Assembly: GCF_000759675.1 (NCBI RefSeq)
Contig: NZ_BAWM01000020.1
Location: forward strand, 463,855 to 527,854
From: Neobacillus niacini
GTDB lineage: Bacteria; Bacillota; Bacilli; Bacillales; Cytobacillaceae
Direction of reading: 5' to 3'
DNA: 64,000 bases
The position numbers were made by a program, and so were the translations under genes. Below, in pieces: positions 51,401 to 60,036 of this stretch. Under the pieces are notes generated by a model. That model had not been told where the DNA came from, did no database searches, and was given only the letters and a program-made list of their open reading frames with translations. How positions within the stretch are numbered: position 1 is the stretch's first letter; every line of letters starts with the position of its first letter.

Positions 51401-51883
51401 CTATGCATTTAAATCAAACAAACGAGCATATTCTCTTGAATCTTGGGCTTCCGCTTCTGAACTATATAGACCCGAATCCTTTGATTGCGGTATCATTTGC
51501 TCAATCATGAATTGTGTATAGGTTAAAGACTGCTGAATCAATTGCTGATTAAGTTTGTTTACTTTATCAATTTCTTCAAATAGACGCTGAAGTAATTTCA
51601 ATTTCGACGTCCACTCAGCTTTTGTCACTCCGTCAGGCTGTTGTTCAATTAACTTCGAAAGGGGAAGATAGGACTTGTCGTGCTCTAATACTTCCATTCT
51701 CAGCTCATCTGCTTCTTTAATTTTTTTGATGAGCTTGGATTCATCCGCCATGACAGCAAGCAGCGGATTGATTTCTGCAGAAATTAAGATTTCCTGCTTT
51801 TTCTTTGCGGTTTCTAATAATGTGATATGCAGGTCGGTTAACATCTGCAAAACTTCCGTGAGGCTATTCATCGATTTTTGCAC
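51401..51883 (-). CDS. flgN: FlgK/FlgL export chaperone FlgN
   Basis: This 160-residue helical protein begins SLTEVLQMLTDLHITLLETAKKK-like text, the FlgN/YvyG pattern, and sits between flgM and flgK as in B. subtilis. GTG 51883 and ATG 51871 are both possible starts; either overlaps the flgM stop. It keeps the junction proteins export-competent. Confidence 0.88.
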   Translation of the reverse strand: MQKSMNSLTEVLQMLTDLHITLLETAKKKQEILISAEINPLLAVMADESKLIKKIKEADELRMEVLEHDKSYLPLSKLIEQQPDGVTKAEWTSKLKLLQRLFEEIDKVNKLNQQLIQQSLTYTQFMIEQMIPQSKDSGLYSSEAEAQDSREYARLFDLNA

Positions 51884-52133
51884 CTGACTTCCAAGCTGAG
51901 AGTAATTTATCCGCTAACTTTTCACTATCTACTTTGTATGTGCCATTGGCAATTTGATTTTTCAATTGCTCTATTTTTGCATCTTTTTCTTTTTGAATTT
52001 GCAGTTGTGCTTCGCTCGATAGTTCTACCATTTCCGTTTGAGACTGTTTCGTTGCTTCTGCTCGGTTCGGTTGTTGTTGTTTTTGGTAGGCTTGATAAAC
52101 AGTATAGATTCGATTTAAGGGATTAATTTTCAT
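51864..52133 (-). CDS. flgM: Anti-sigma-D factor FlgM
   Basis: This 89-residue protein begins KINPLNRIYTVYQAYQKQQQ and has the C-terminal sigma-binding helices VELSSEAQLQIQKEK and YKVDSEKLADKLLSAWKSG. ATG 52133 follows AAAGGAGC; the frame extending to 52160 has no ribosome site. A canonical SigD promoter lies 35 bp upstream, giving the usual feedback loop. Confidence 0.95.
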   Translation of the reverse strand: MKINPLNRIYTVYQAYQKQQQPNRAEATKQSQTEMVELSSEAQLQIQKEKDAKIEQLKNQIANGTYKVDSEKLADKLLSAWKSGAKIDE

Positions 52134-52167
52134 AGGTCCGCTCCTTTTTACTCTATCCATACTTTTT

Positions 52168-52195
52168 GTATCGGCAGTTTATCGTTTAATGTTTA
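52168..52195 (-). promoter_or_regulatory. SigD promoter of the flgM operon
   Basis: TAAA, 16 bases and GCCGATAC on the minus strand match the SigD consensus, in front of flgM. Confidence 0.82.
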
Positions 52196-52215
52196 GAGTT
52201 TTTCTCATTTTTTTC

Positions 52216-52246
52216 AAAAAAAGAAACGGCAGCATGAACGCCGCCG
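52216..52246 (-). terminator. Terminator after flhP
   Basis: CGGCGGC and GCTGCCG (one G-T pair) form a stem around a 6-base loop, followed by TTTCTTTTTTT on the minus strand. Confidence 0.75.
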
Positions 52247-52266
52247 CTTGATTGGTATAAATTCCG

Positions 52267-53043
52267 TTATGACCTCATGATCCCATTCGCGATTCCCATC
52301 ATCTGATCCGCATAGCTGAGCGCGCGGGCATTAGCTTGATAGCCTCTTTGCGCTTTGATCATATCAGTCATTTCCTGATTCAAATCCACGTTAGACGATT
52401 CTAAATATCCTTGTCTGATTTGAAAATTAGAATCTACAGCCCTTACGGCTCCCCCCGTTATTCGGTAAACCCCGCCATCATCCTTTAACAGCTGTGGATT
52501 GGTGAAGTCGACCACACTGATTTGCTGGTTTGTCCCCATAATGGTTCCGTCGCTGGCCACCACAAATTCATTGTCCGCGCTCCATTCAATTGGATTTCGA
52601 TTTTGATCAAGCAGCACGTCTCCGTGGGCGTTTACCAGCTGATATCGCCCCCCGCCAACCGGAGATTGCTGAAAGGCTCCACCTCTCGAGTACAAAATTT
52701 CTGAAGTCGTACCAGTCATTCTTTGTACTTGAAAATAACCGTTTCCTTCGACCATGAAATCAAATGGTTGATCCGTTTGCTTAGGTGCACCTTGAGTAAG
52801 ATCCAATGGTGTTCCGGCGATTCGCGATCCAAAGGTGGTTCGAATGCCAGGCGGAGATAGGCGGCCAATCTCCCTTTGCGGTTCGGTTTGGTTTTGAATC
52901 GAGACGGTAAGGTTTTCAGAAAAAGCGGCTTCTCTGCGCTTAAAACCTGTTGATTCCACATTCGAAATATTATTGGCGATGGTATCTAACTTCCCTTGGT
53001 AGGCGCGAACACCAGACGAAGCAATAAATAAAGATGTATTCAT
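52267..53043 (-). CDS. flhP: Flagellar rod protein FlhP (FlgG-like)
   Basis: This 258-residue protein begins NTSLFIASSGVRAYQGKLDT with IANNISNVESTGFKRREAAF and ends NVDLNQEMTDMIKAQRGYQA, then RALSYADQMMGIANGIMRS. This is the distal-rod FlgG/FlhP pattern. It pairs with flhO (5 bp upstream), as in B. subtilis. Confidence 0.9.
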   Translation of the reverse strand: MNTSLFIASSGVRAYQGKLDTIANNISNVESTGFKRREAAFSENLTVSIQNQTEPQREIGRLSPPGIRTTFGSRIAGTPLDLTQGAPKQTDQPFDFMVEGNGYFQVQRMTGTTSEILYSRGGAFQQSPVGGGRYQLVNAHGDVLLDQNRNPIEWSADNEFVVASDGTIMGTNQQISVVDFTNPQLLKDDGGVYRITGGAVRAVDSNFQIRQGYLESSNVDLNQEMTDMIKAQRGYQANARALSYADQMMGIANGIMRS

Positions 53044-53048
53044 AGCTT

Positions 53049-53891
53049 TTATACCCTTCCAATCGTGTTTAATTGTTCTAGTGTTTTATCGTAGGCCTGA
53101 AGTACTTTTTGATTCGCCTCATACAACCGAATATTTGTCATCATTTCGGTAATCGTTTTAGATGTATCAACGTTCGATTGCTCGATCATTTTATGATGCA
53201 GCTGCAAACCTGCAGGAAGAGTCTGTGCAAGCATAGCTGGAGCTGTCCCCTCGAGCTCATAAAGACCATTATCTTTTTTAACTAATTGATTCGGGTTATT
53301 GACCACCATGATTCCAAGTGAGGCAACGGTTCGTGCACGTACTGGGTCATCAGGGTTTACAATAATATCCCCATTATTTTGGATTGACACATTTCCAGAA
53401 GTCAATTCTTGGTCCGATATCGGTCTGCCATTTTTTCCTAACACCAAATCTCCGGATGAGGTCATCAGCTGTCCGTTTTCATTGACTGAAAACCTTCCGT
53501 TTCGAGTAAATTGGAAACTGCCATCAGCCGTTTGTACGGCAAAAAAGGCAGCTGGCTTTATGTATTCTCCGTTTTCTAAAATGGGGGGCAGCGCTTGGTC
53601 ATTAATCGCGACATCAAAAGGCATGTTGCTGTTCACCAGACTCCCCTGCGAAAAGAGCGGTATGGTTTCTTGATTATACACCCCCATGGACAATGTACCG
53701 ATTTTTGGCGCTTCTACCGAAATTTCTGATTGACGAATGCGTTCTAGTAACATTTCCGGGAAGGAACGCAGCGGACTTGAATCCTGTTTAAAACCTGGGG
53801 TTTCAACATTAGCCAGATTATTCGTAAGCGCATTTTGTCTTCTTTGCAACGCGATCATCCCTGATGCAGCGGTATCCATTCCTCTAAGCAT
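53049..53891 (-). CDS. flhO: Flagellar rod protein FlhO (FlgF/FlgG-like)
   Basis: This 280-residue protein begins LRGMDTAASGMIALQRRQNA with LTNNLANVETPGFKQDSSP and ends QSNVDTSKTITEMMTNIRLY. It is the first of the flhO-flhP pair forming the distal rod. ATG follows a good GAGAGGAG site. Confidence 0.9.
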   Translation of the reverse strand: MLRGMDTAASGMIALQRRQNALTNNLANVETPGFKQDSSPLRSFPEMLLERIRQSEISVEAPKIGTLSMGVYNQETIPLFSQGSLVNSNMPFDVAINDQALPPILENGEYIKPAAFFAVQTADGSFQFTRNGRFSVNENGQLMTSSGDLVLGKNGRPISDQELTSGNVSIQNNGDIIVNPDDPVRARTVASLGIMVVNNPNQLVKKDNGLYELEGTAPAMLAQTLPAGLQLHHKMIEQSNVDTSKTITEMMTNIRLYEANQKVLQAYDKTLEQLNTIGRV

Positions 53892-53905
53892 AGTCGTGCT
53901 CCTCT

Positions 53906-54343
53906 CTACATGTATAAGTTTACTAATAGTCCTTTAATTTCACCGATAGTCTTCAAAAGGTCAACTGAACTAGTTTGTTTTTCCATCACCTGCTCCGAAA
54001 GTTTGATCAACTGTTGGTCAATTTGTTTAATTAATTTTAGCCTTTTATCTCTACCATTGGAGTGAAATGACCGATACTCTTCTATGGAGTAACCATTTTG
54101 AACGACTTCTTTTAAAAAATCTTGAATGCTTTGTTTATACGCCAGTAAATCTTTTACAGATTGAGAAGTACTTAACCGATTACCGTTTTGATCCAGATCT
54201 TTGAGAAGAGTTTGCAAACGATCCTGCGTTAAATCAAATTGTGTTTCCTGAAAAATTTGTTGAAAAGAAGAGGATTCTTTCCCTTTCTCCCGCACAGGAA
54301 TAAAGCGATCCTGACTGATAGCTTGACTTTGTTGGATCTTCAA
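53906..54343 (-). CDS. YaaR family (DUF327) protein
   Basis: This helical, charged protein begins KIQQSQAISQDRFIPVREKG and ends VDLLKTIGEIKGLLVNLYM, matching the YaaR/DUF327 family. TTG 54343 after AAAGGGGAA gives 145 residues; ATG 54376 has no ribosome site. The function is unknown. It is 15 bp upstream of flhO and probably co-transcribed with flagellar rod genes, so a flagellar assembly role is plausible. Confidence 0.8.
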   Translation of the reverse strand: MKIQQSQAISQDRFIPVREKGKESSSFQQIFQETQFDLTQDRLQTLLKDLDQNGNRLSTSQSVKDLLAYKQSIQDFLKEVVQNGYSIEEYRSFHSNGRDKRLKLIKQIDQQLIKLSEQVMEKQTSSVDLLKTIGEIKGLLVNLYM

Positions 54344-54466
54344 ACGGATTCCCCTTTCATGAATGGTTAACATCATTTTTTCAAAAAAGAAAACGGTGAA
54401 TTTTTCCGTTTCACGTAGAATGCAATTTATTAAAACTAAATTAAAGATAAACTAAAGGAGAAATTT

Positions 54467-55270
54467 ATGTCTAGTATTTTTGGAATTTTATTGGCACTCC
54501 TCATGATAGGTGCAGGGATGATATTAAAGGGCGCACCCCTCGCATCCTTAAACAATCCAGCGGCCTATCTGATTATTTTTGGCGGGACGGCCGCTGCGGT
54601 GATGATTGCCTTTCCGTTTCGAGAAATTAAAAAATTTCCGAAACTGTTAAAAATCGCCCTGTTTGAACCGAAACTTCCTTCGAAAGCTGAACAGATTGCT
54701 AGATTAATAGAATGTGCGGAAATGGCCAAAAAAGAGGGTTTTCTAGCTTTAGAGGAAATTGCTGAATCAACAGACGATCCTTTTTTTAAAAAGGGGCTCG
54801 AAATGATCATCGACGGCTATGATGTGGATTTTATTGAGGAAGTGTTATTCGATGAAGTCGAGGCAATCGAGCAACGTCATAAAACAGGCGCCCTTATTTT
54901 TACCCAAGCTGGCACTTATGCTCCGACACTTGGTGTACTTGGGGCCGTAGTTGGTCTAATTGCTGCACTCGGCTCATTATCCGAAATAGAAAAAATCGGT
55001 CATTCGATTTCAGCTGCTTTCATTGCTACCTTGCTTGGGATTTTTTCCGGTTATGTATTATGGCATCCAGTAGCGAACAAATTAAAGAGACTTTCCAAAC
55101 AAGAGCAAGAATTAAAGTTGATTATCATTGAAGGGCTGCTCTCTATCTATCAGGGAGTTTTACCAAGTGCCTTGGAGAAAAAGCTGACGGTTCATATTCC
55201 TCCGTCTGAACGCGTTAAAGTAGAAAAACAACTTGAAGAAGATGATCATTACGAGGAGAAATCGGCATGA
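54467..55270 (+). CDS. motA: Flagellar motor stator protein MotA
   Basis: This 267-residue protein has four membrane helices. The signature regions are PAAYLIIFGGTAAAVMIAFP, a large cytoplasmic loop with charged residues (IECAEMAKKEGFLALEEIAE, DEVEAIEQRHKTG), and TYAPTLGVLGAVVGLIAAL for the third helix. It forms the ion channel with MotB. It has an AAAGGAG ribosome site and overlaps motB by 4 bp. It is transcribed away from the yaaR-flhO-flhP unit. Confidence 0.94.
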   Translation: MSSIFGILLALLMIGAGMILKGAPLASLNNPAAYLIIFGGTAAAVMIAFPFREIKKFPKLLKIALFEPKLPSKAEQIARLIECAEMAKKEGFLALEEIAESTDDPFFKKGLEMIIDGYDVDFIEEVLFDEVEAIEQRHKTGALIFTQAGTYAPTLGVLGAVVGLIAALGSLSEIEKIGHSISAAFIATLLGIFSGYVLWHPVANKLKRLSKQEQELKLIIIEGLLSIYQGVLPSALEKKLTVHIPPSERVKVEKQLEEDDHYEEKSA

Positions 55271-56004
55271 GAAAACGGAAAAGAGCCTTTAATTCTGACC
55301 ACGATGAACATGTAGATGAATCCTGGCTGATTCCATATGCCGACCTTTTAACGCTGTTATTAGCACTATTTATCGTCCTATATGCAGCCAGTACCGTTGA
55401 CAAAGAAAAATATCAATCCATCATGGAATCCTTTCAATCTGAATTAACGGGGACAAAAATTGACAATCAACAAGCGGGTCTATCGCCGAACCCTTCATCT
55501 CCACAACCGGAAGTGGGATTGCTAGAAGAAGAAGTAAAAGGAGAAACTAATGACAAAGAACTGGATGTATTGAGGCAACAGCTCGAAAGCTATATCAATA
55601 ACAATAGCCTGCAGGATATGGTCTCTCTCCAAGAAACGGAAAAGGGAATTGAAGTATCTTTAAAGGATGTGGTGTTATTTGATTCTGGAAGAGCTGATTT
55701 AAAGGAACGCTCCTATCAAACCTTAAACGGGCTCGTCGGCCTGATAAATACCGTTCCCAATCCAATTAGCATCGAGGGGCATACCGACAATGTTCCGGCA
55801 CACAATACAATCTATTCTTCCAATTGGGAATTGTCTGCAGCTCGGGCGGCCAGCGTTCTCCACTACTTTGAGTCACAAAATGTCCAAGCAAATCGCCTGC
55901 AATTTTCAGGATTTGGAGAATATCAGCCTCTTTATCCAAATGACTCGGATGAAAACCGCCAGTCAAATCGGCGTGTGACTGTTGTGATTTTACGAAGCAG
56001 TTAA
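55267..56004 (+). CDS. motB: Flagellar motor stator protein MotB
   Basis: This 245-residue protein has one N-terminal membrane helix with the ion-binding Asp in WLIPYADLLTLLLALF, a plug/linker rich in Pro/Gln/Glu, and an OmpA-like peptidoglycan-binding domain (ISIEGHTDNVPAHN, LSAARAASVLHYF, NRRVTVVILRSS). MotB anchors the stator to the wall. Proton versus sodium coupling cannot be decided by eye. Confidence 0.94.
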   Translation: MRKRKRAFNSDHDEHVDESWLIPYADLLTLLLALFIVLYAASTVDKEKYQSIMESFQSELTGTKIDNQQAGLSPNPSSPQPEVGLLEEEVKGETNDKELDVLRQQLESYINNNSLQDMVSLQETEKGIEVSLKDVVLFDSGRADLKERSYQTLNGLVGLINTVPNPISIEGHTDNVPAHNTIYSSNWELSAARAASVLHYFESQNVQANRLQFSGFGEYQPLYPNDSDENRQSNRRVTVVILRSS

Positions 56005-56035
56005 AAATTTTCCGCGACTGGAGGAGTATGCAGCT

Positions 56036-56752
56036 GTGAAAAAGGTTGTTATATGTGGTTTTAGTTTAATTATTTTGTGTTTTTCTATATTGGCAGACGT
56101 AGGTACAGGACGTAACGAAGAAAAAGCAGTTGCTACTCCCTTCACAAAAGTGGTGTTGGCAGAGGAAATCCAATTAGATGTACCTTTACTCAATCAAATG
56201 GATTCACCACGGTTATACAATGGCTGCGAAGTAACAAGCCTTGCGATGTTACTTCAATATTGGGGAATCGATGTAACGAAAAATAAACTAGCGGAACAAA
56301 TCCCACGTGTCCCTCTCCAATATGGGGATGGGAAAAAAGGAAATCCCAATATGGGATTTGTCGGCAATATGGAAGATGGTCCTGGATTAGGTGTCTACCA
56401 GGGACCTATTTTTTATTTGGCTAATAAACATATTAGTGAACAATTGATGGTTCAAAATCTATCAAACCATCCCTTTTCCTCCATTCTGAAAAAAGTAAGT
56501 CAAGGTCTGCCTGTTTGGGTCATTACCACCAGCAGCTTTTCACCCATACCAGATTTCGAAACATGGTCTACTCCACAAGGGACCGTTGGGATTACGTATA
56601 AAATGCACAGCGTCGTCATCACCGGCTACGATCAAGAATACATCTATCTTAACGATCCCTATGGAACAAAAAACAAAAAAGTAGACAGAGAAAAATTCAT
56701 CGCCTCATGGGAGCAAATGGGCTCACAAGCAATCGTTATTGAACGTAAATAA
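56036..56752 (+). CDS. C39-like cysteine peptidase family protein (YvpB type)
   Basis: This 238-residue protein has an N-terminal signal peptide/anchor (VVICGFSLIILCFSILA) and a peptidase C39-like domain. The catalytic Cys is in LYNGCEVTSLAMLLQYWG, the His in KMHSVVITGYD and the third residue in YLNDPYG. Without an ABC transporter next to it this is the stand-alone extracellular type. The start is GTG after GGAGGAG. It lies 31 bp behind motB and may be co-transcribed, but no flagellar role is known. Confidence 0.82.
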   Translation: MKKVVICGFSLIILCFSILADVGTGRNEEKAVATPFTKVVLAEEIQLDVPLLNQMDSPRLYNGCEVTSLAMLLQYWGIDVTKNKLAEQIPRVPLQYGDGKKGNPNMGFVGNMEDGPGLGVYQGPIFYLANKHISEQLMVQNLSNHPFSSILKKVSQGLPVWVITTSSFSPIPDFETWSTPQGTVGITYKMHSVVITGYDQEYIYLNDPYGTKNKKVDREKFIASWEQMGSQAIVIERK

Positions 56753-56776
56753 GTCGGCTGAAATCTCCCAATAAAG

Positions 56777-56822
56777 GCTGTCCGCCTCAGGTGGACAGTG
56801 TCCACGGGCGGTGCCTGTCACC
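56777..56822. repeat. REP-like palindromic element, copy 1
   Basis: The core GGACAGTGTCCACGGGCG and GGTGCCTGTCACC contains the palindrome GTGGACAGTGTCCAC and a stem CTGTCC/GGACAG. It recurs at 59218-59262 and 60037-60085, always between genes. Confidence 0.8.
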
Positions 56823-56832
56823 CATGATTATA

Positions 56833-56871
56833 CAAAAAAAGACGATTCGGGGGGAACGAATCGTCTTTTTG
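56833..56871. terminator. Bidirectional terminator between the C39 peptidase and DoxX genes
   Basis: AAAAAGACGATTCG and CGAATCGTCTTTTT form a long stem with A/T runs on both sides, between two convergent genes. Confidence 0.92.
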
Positions 56872-56881
56872 TACCTACTAG

Positions 56882-57394
56882 TTAGGCTGCTGCTTTATTT
56901 TTTTCCGTATACGTCTTTGTTGTTTTACGAATGAATGGTACCACCCAGCGGTCTAAACCATATCTGCCTGCGTTGTAACCTGCTGTTAAGATGATGAAGC
57001 CTAAGAAAATGTCTGTTGGGTTATGAGATACTGTTCCTGCTAGGAAGAAAGAGAAGTTCATCACTAGACCGAAGAACATCGCTGCTGTTGTTAAACATCC
57101 TAGTAGAAGCCCTAAACCGATTAATGTTTCGCCCCAAGGAACGATGAAGTTAAATACATCAATGTTTGGCAGTGCAAAGCTTTCTAAGAAGTTAACATAC
57201 CAACCATAAACCATGTTTCCATCCGGACCTGTTACTGGTTTTGCAATAGCTCCATTCAGGAAACCAGAAGCGTCGAACCCGCCGCCTGTTAACTTTCCTA
57301 AACCTGCTGTGAACCAAGAGTATCCAAGATATAAACGAATAACGGTTAAAATGGCAGCAGAGATCTTATTTTCTCTTAAAAATTTATTAAACAT
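56882..57394 (-). CDS. DoxX family membrane protein
   Basis: This 170-residue protein has four membrane helices. The pattern VIRLYLGYSWFTAGLGKLTG near the N-terminus and NFIVPWGETLIGLGLLLGCL centrally are DoxX hallmarks. DoxX proteins are linked to quinone/thiol redox stress. Codon use looks like that of a strongly expressed gene. An Fnr/Rex-like palindrome lies upstream. Confidence 0.88.
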   Translation of the reverse strand: MFNKFLRENKISAAILTVIRLYLGYSWFTAGLGKLTGGGFDASGFLNGAIAKPVTGPDGNMVYGWYVNFLESFALPNIDVFNFIVPWGETLIGLGLLLGCLTTAAMFFGLVMNFSFFLAGTVSHNPTDIFLGFIILTAGYNAGRYGLDRWVVPFIRKTTKTYTEKNKAAA

Positions 57395-57470
57395 AAAGCT
57401 TTCCGCCTTTCAAAATTTGTTTGTTCTTTATACTTACACTATACTCGTTTCTAACATTTAAAACATGATA

Positions 57471-57488
57471 ATGTGAATATTTTCACAA
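57471..57488. promoter_or_regulatory. Fnr- or Rex-like operator upstream of doxX
   Basis: ATGTGAATATTTTCACAA is a perfect TGTGA-N6-TCACA palindrome (Bacillus Fnr) and deviates by one base from the Rex consensus TTGTGAA-N4-TTCACAA. It lies ~75 bp upstream of the doxX start and upstream of a TATAGT -10-like sequence. The rest of the 57489-57978 gap holds only one orphan hairpin and the AKR promoter region. Confidence 0.6.
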
Positions 57489-57730
57489 TGTGTTCAAAAT
57501 GATTTGACAGAAGTTTGAACAGCGCTGTAATAGACATATTTCAACAAATACTCCTATTACATAAACGTTTGATTAAATAGGAGTCCATCCTCTATAGTAC
57601 AAAGGAATATTAAACAAAATTGCAGAGAATACGGTCAAAAACAGTATCAGTTTTTTTAGATAAACATTTGATTTGAGCTGGAGTGATCCTACTACCTCTT
57701 CTTTTCACACTTCGGTCACTTCCTCTGCAC

Positions 57731-57764
57731 AAAAAAGCAGGAAACCACCCATATTGGTTTCCAG
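57731..57764 (-). terminator. Orphan terminator-like hairpin
   Basis: GGAAACCA and TGGTTTCC form a stem, with a T-run on the minus strand (AAAAAA on plus). No minus-strand gene lies directly upstream, so it may end an unseen small RNA or be a relic. Confidence 0.55.
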
Positions 57765-57978
57765 CCTTGCATTTACTTTTAATTCACCCAATGATTCCCT
57801 TTTCCAATAGGAAGGACTTCCTATACAATCGTTAGTTATCTAGTAGCAGAATGATTTCCGATAAAAAATGGAGATTTTTTTTAGTGTCAGGAAAACCCAT
57901 CATTAATTTTTGATACTAGGATATCTATGTGTCAAAATAGGTATGATGTTGAATTTTTATTAGAGGAGGACGTACAAA

Positions 57979-58896
57979 ATGAGAACGATGAAACTAGGAG
58001 CCAGCACATTAAAGGTGCCTGTCGTAGCGGTTGGCTGCATGCGTATGAATTCACTGGAAAAGAAGGAAGCGGAAAACTTTATCCAAACAGCGTTAGAGGA
58101 GGGGGCAAATTTTTTCGACCATGCTGATATTTACGGGGATGGATTATCTGAGGAAATATTCGCCGACGCCATACATATGAATGCGGATATTCGTGAAAAA
58201 ATCATCCTGCAATCAAAATGCGGCATTCGCAAGGGGATGTTTGATTTTTCAAAAGAGCATATTTTACATTCCGTTGATGGAATTTTGAAACGGCTAAACA
58301 CCGAGTATTTGGATACTCTGCTCCTACACCGTCCGGATGCACTAATGGAGCCTGAAGAAGTGGCGGAGGCATTTGATATTCTTGAAAGCGCGGGAAAAGT
58401 GCGCCATTTTGGTGTTTCCAACCAAAATCCGCTGCAAATTCAACTTCTGCAGAAATTTGTGAAGCAGCCAATTGTAGCCAACCAGCTGCAATTAAGTATC
58501 ACGAACGCCAATATGATTTCAAATGGTATGAATGTGAACATGGAGAATGACTCAGCGATTAATCGAGATGGCAGTGTACTCGATTTTTGTAGACTGAATG
58601 ATATCACCATTCAGCCATGGTCACCTTTTCAATACGGATTCTTTGAAGGTGTGTTCTTAGGAAACGAGAAGTTCCCAGAGTTGAATCAGAAGATTGATGA
58701 AATTGCGGCAAAGTATGAAGTGAGCAATACCACAATCGCGATTGCGTGGCTGTTACGTCATCCAGCCAAAATGCAGCCAGTTATTGGTACGATGAATGTG
58801 GACAGATTGAAGGAATGCAGTAAAGCAAGTGAGATCTATCTTACACGCGAAGAGTGGTATGAAATCTATCGTGCTGCAGGGAATATTTTGCCATAA
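57979..58896 (+). CDS. Aldo/keto reductase
   Basis: This 305-residue NADPH-dependent oxidoreductase of the AKR superfamily has the catalytic Asp/Tyr in DHADIYG, the Lys in LQSKCGIRKG and the His in LLLHRPDA. GKVRHFGVSNQNP and a C-terminal PVIGTMNVDRLKECSKA cofactor loop are present. It resembles the YdhF/Tas-type branch. The start follows AGAGGAGG. The substrate is unknown. Confidence 0.92.
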   Translation: MRTMKLGASTLKVPVVAVGCMRMNSLEKKEAENFIQTALEEGANFFDHADIYGDGLSEEIFADAIHMNADIREKIILQSKCGIRKGMFDFSKEHILHSVDGILKRLNTEYLDTLLLHRPDALMEPEEVAEAFDILESAGKVRHFGVSNQNPLQIQLLQKFVKQPIVANQLQLSITNANMISNGMNVNMENDSAINRDGSVLDFCRLNDITIQPWSPFQYGFFEGVFLGNEKFPELNQKIDEIAAKYEVSNTTIAIAWLLRHPAKMQPVIGTMNVDRLKECSKASEIYLTREEWYEIYRAAGNILP

Positions 58897-58913
58897 TAAT
58901 ACTAGTTTACTGC

Positions 58914-58950
58914 AAAGGAGTGCTTGATAACAGGCGCTCCTTCTTTTTTT
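58914..58950 (+). terminator. Terminator of the aldo/keto reductase gene
   Basis: AAGGAGTGC pairs with GCGCTCCTT (one G-T pair) and is followed by CTTTTTTT on the plus strand. Confidence 0.87.
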
Positions 58951-58983
58951 GATGATGTCACAATAGGGTATAAACCCTAATTT

Positions 58984-59139
58984 TTATTCATCATCAACCT
59001 CGCCATCACCGATTTCATCCTCTTCTTCCACATCTTCAATCTTCTCCCCTTCTTCAGTATCCTCATCATTCCCACAACCCGTTAAAGAGAAAAGATATCC
59101 ACTTAAAAGTAACATCAATAATAACCTTTTCACCTTCAT
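58984..59139 (-). CDS. Very small acidic lipoprotein
   Basis: This 51-residue product starts at ATG 59139 (KVKRLLLMLLLSGYLFSLTG) with lipobox LTGC, after which almost every residue is Asp/Glu/Gly. An earlier frame start at 59187 lacks a ribosome site, whereas AAAGGTGG precedes 59139. Such acidic mini-lipoproteins are common in Bacillus. No function is known, and cation binding at the membrane surface is only a guess. Confidence 0.65.
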   Translation of the reverse strand: MKVKRLLLMLLLSGYLFSLTGCGNDEDTEEGEKIEDVEEEDEIGDGEVDDE

Positions 59140-59217
59140 TCCAATCAAACCACCTTTTATTCTTAGCCTTTCCAGATTAATCAGCAATATGACGAAAGCA
59201 TGTTTTCAGATGTGAAA

Positions 59218-59262
59218 CTGTCCATATGGGGCGGACAGTGTCCACGAGCGGTGCCTGTCACC
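59218..59262. repeat. REP-like palindromic element, copy 2
   Basis: CTGTCCATATGGGGCGGACAG is followed by GTGTCCACGAGCG and GGTGCCTGTCACC, the same arrangement as copy 1. Confidence 0.8.
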
Positions 59263-59342
59263 ATGTGCATCATTTTACGTATTTCAAGTTGAAAAGCTTA
59301 TTTTCCAAGGATAAAATGAAAATAGGAAAAGGGGGAGGATTT

Positions 59343-60020
59343 ATGATAAATTCATCAAAAAGTGTCATTGAGAAATTAAATTTCAGTAAGTATCCATCAA
59401 AATTTATTCTTAATGTTCCTGAAGATATTGAAGAGTTTAAGACGTTAGATTATGACTCTTCTATTAAAAAGGCTCAATATGACCTTATTTTTATCTTTAT
59501 TTTTAAATTAGAAGATTTTCAAACGTACTTACAGGAAGCAGTAGAAAAGCAACTAGTAACGAAAAACGGCTATATCTACTTCGCCTATCCAAAGAAAGGT
59601 AATCCAAAATATACGGAATACATAGAGCGTGACAGCATTTATACCGAAAAACATTATGATGAGGAAGGCTATTATCGTGGAAGCAGTTTAAAGTTTTCCC
59701 GCATGGTTAGCTTCAATGAGGTATTCACAGTTATTGGCTTGAAGTCGGTACCAAAGAAAACACTAAAAACAGCAAGCACAAAAAACAGCCAATGTGTGGA
59801 TGACTATATCGACAACGTTGAAGATATCAGAAATTACTTGGATAAAAATAAGGATGTACTAAAAATATACAACCAACTAACACCAGGCTACCAAAAAGAC
59901 TGGGCACGTTATGTATACAGTGCAAAAAGAAAAGAAACCCAGGAAAAACGCCTCCTCGAAATGGAAACCATCCTATCCCAGGGCTATAAAACAATGGATT
60001 TATATAGAAGGAAGAAATAA
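59343..60020 (+). CDS. YdeI/OmpD-associated (OmdA-like) family protein
   Basis: The 225-residue protein has two parts. An N-terminal ~130 residues (SVIEKLNFSKYPSKFILNVP ... IYFAYPKKGNPKY) resemble DUF3052-type small domains. The C-terminal YNQLTPGYQKDWARYVYSAK with KETQEKRLLEMETILSQGYK is the OmdA signature. ATG 59343 follows GGGGGAGG; the frame opens earlier within REP copy 2. The biochemical role is unknown. Confidence 0.78.
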   Translation: MINSSKSVIEKLNFSKYPSKFILNVPEDIEEFKTLDYDSSIKKAQYDLIFIFIFKLEDFQTYLQEAVEKQLVTKNGYIYFAYPKKGNPKYTEYIERDSIYTEKHYDEEGYYRGSSLKFSRMVSFNEVFTVIGLKSVPKKTLKTASTKNSQCVDDYIDNVEDIRNYLDKNKDVLKIYNQLTPGYQKDWARYVYSAKRKETQEKRLLEMETILSQGYKTMDLYRRKK

Positions 60021-60036
60021 GTTGGGGGCAATATTT

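Noticed and set aside
56036..56752. Bacteriocin-processing C39 peptidase
   Set aside because: No ABC transporter domains, precursor peptide or immunity gene nearby. It fits stand-alone YvpB-like proteins.
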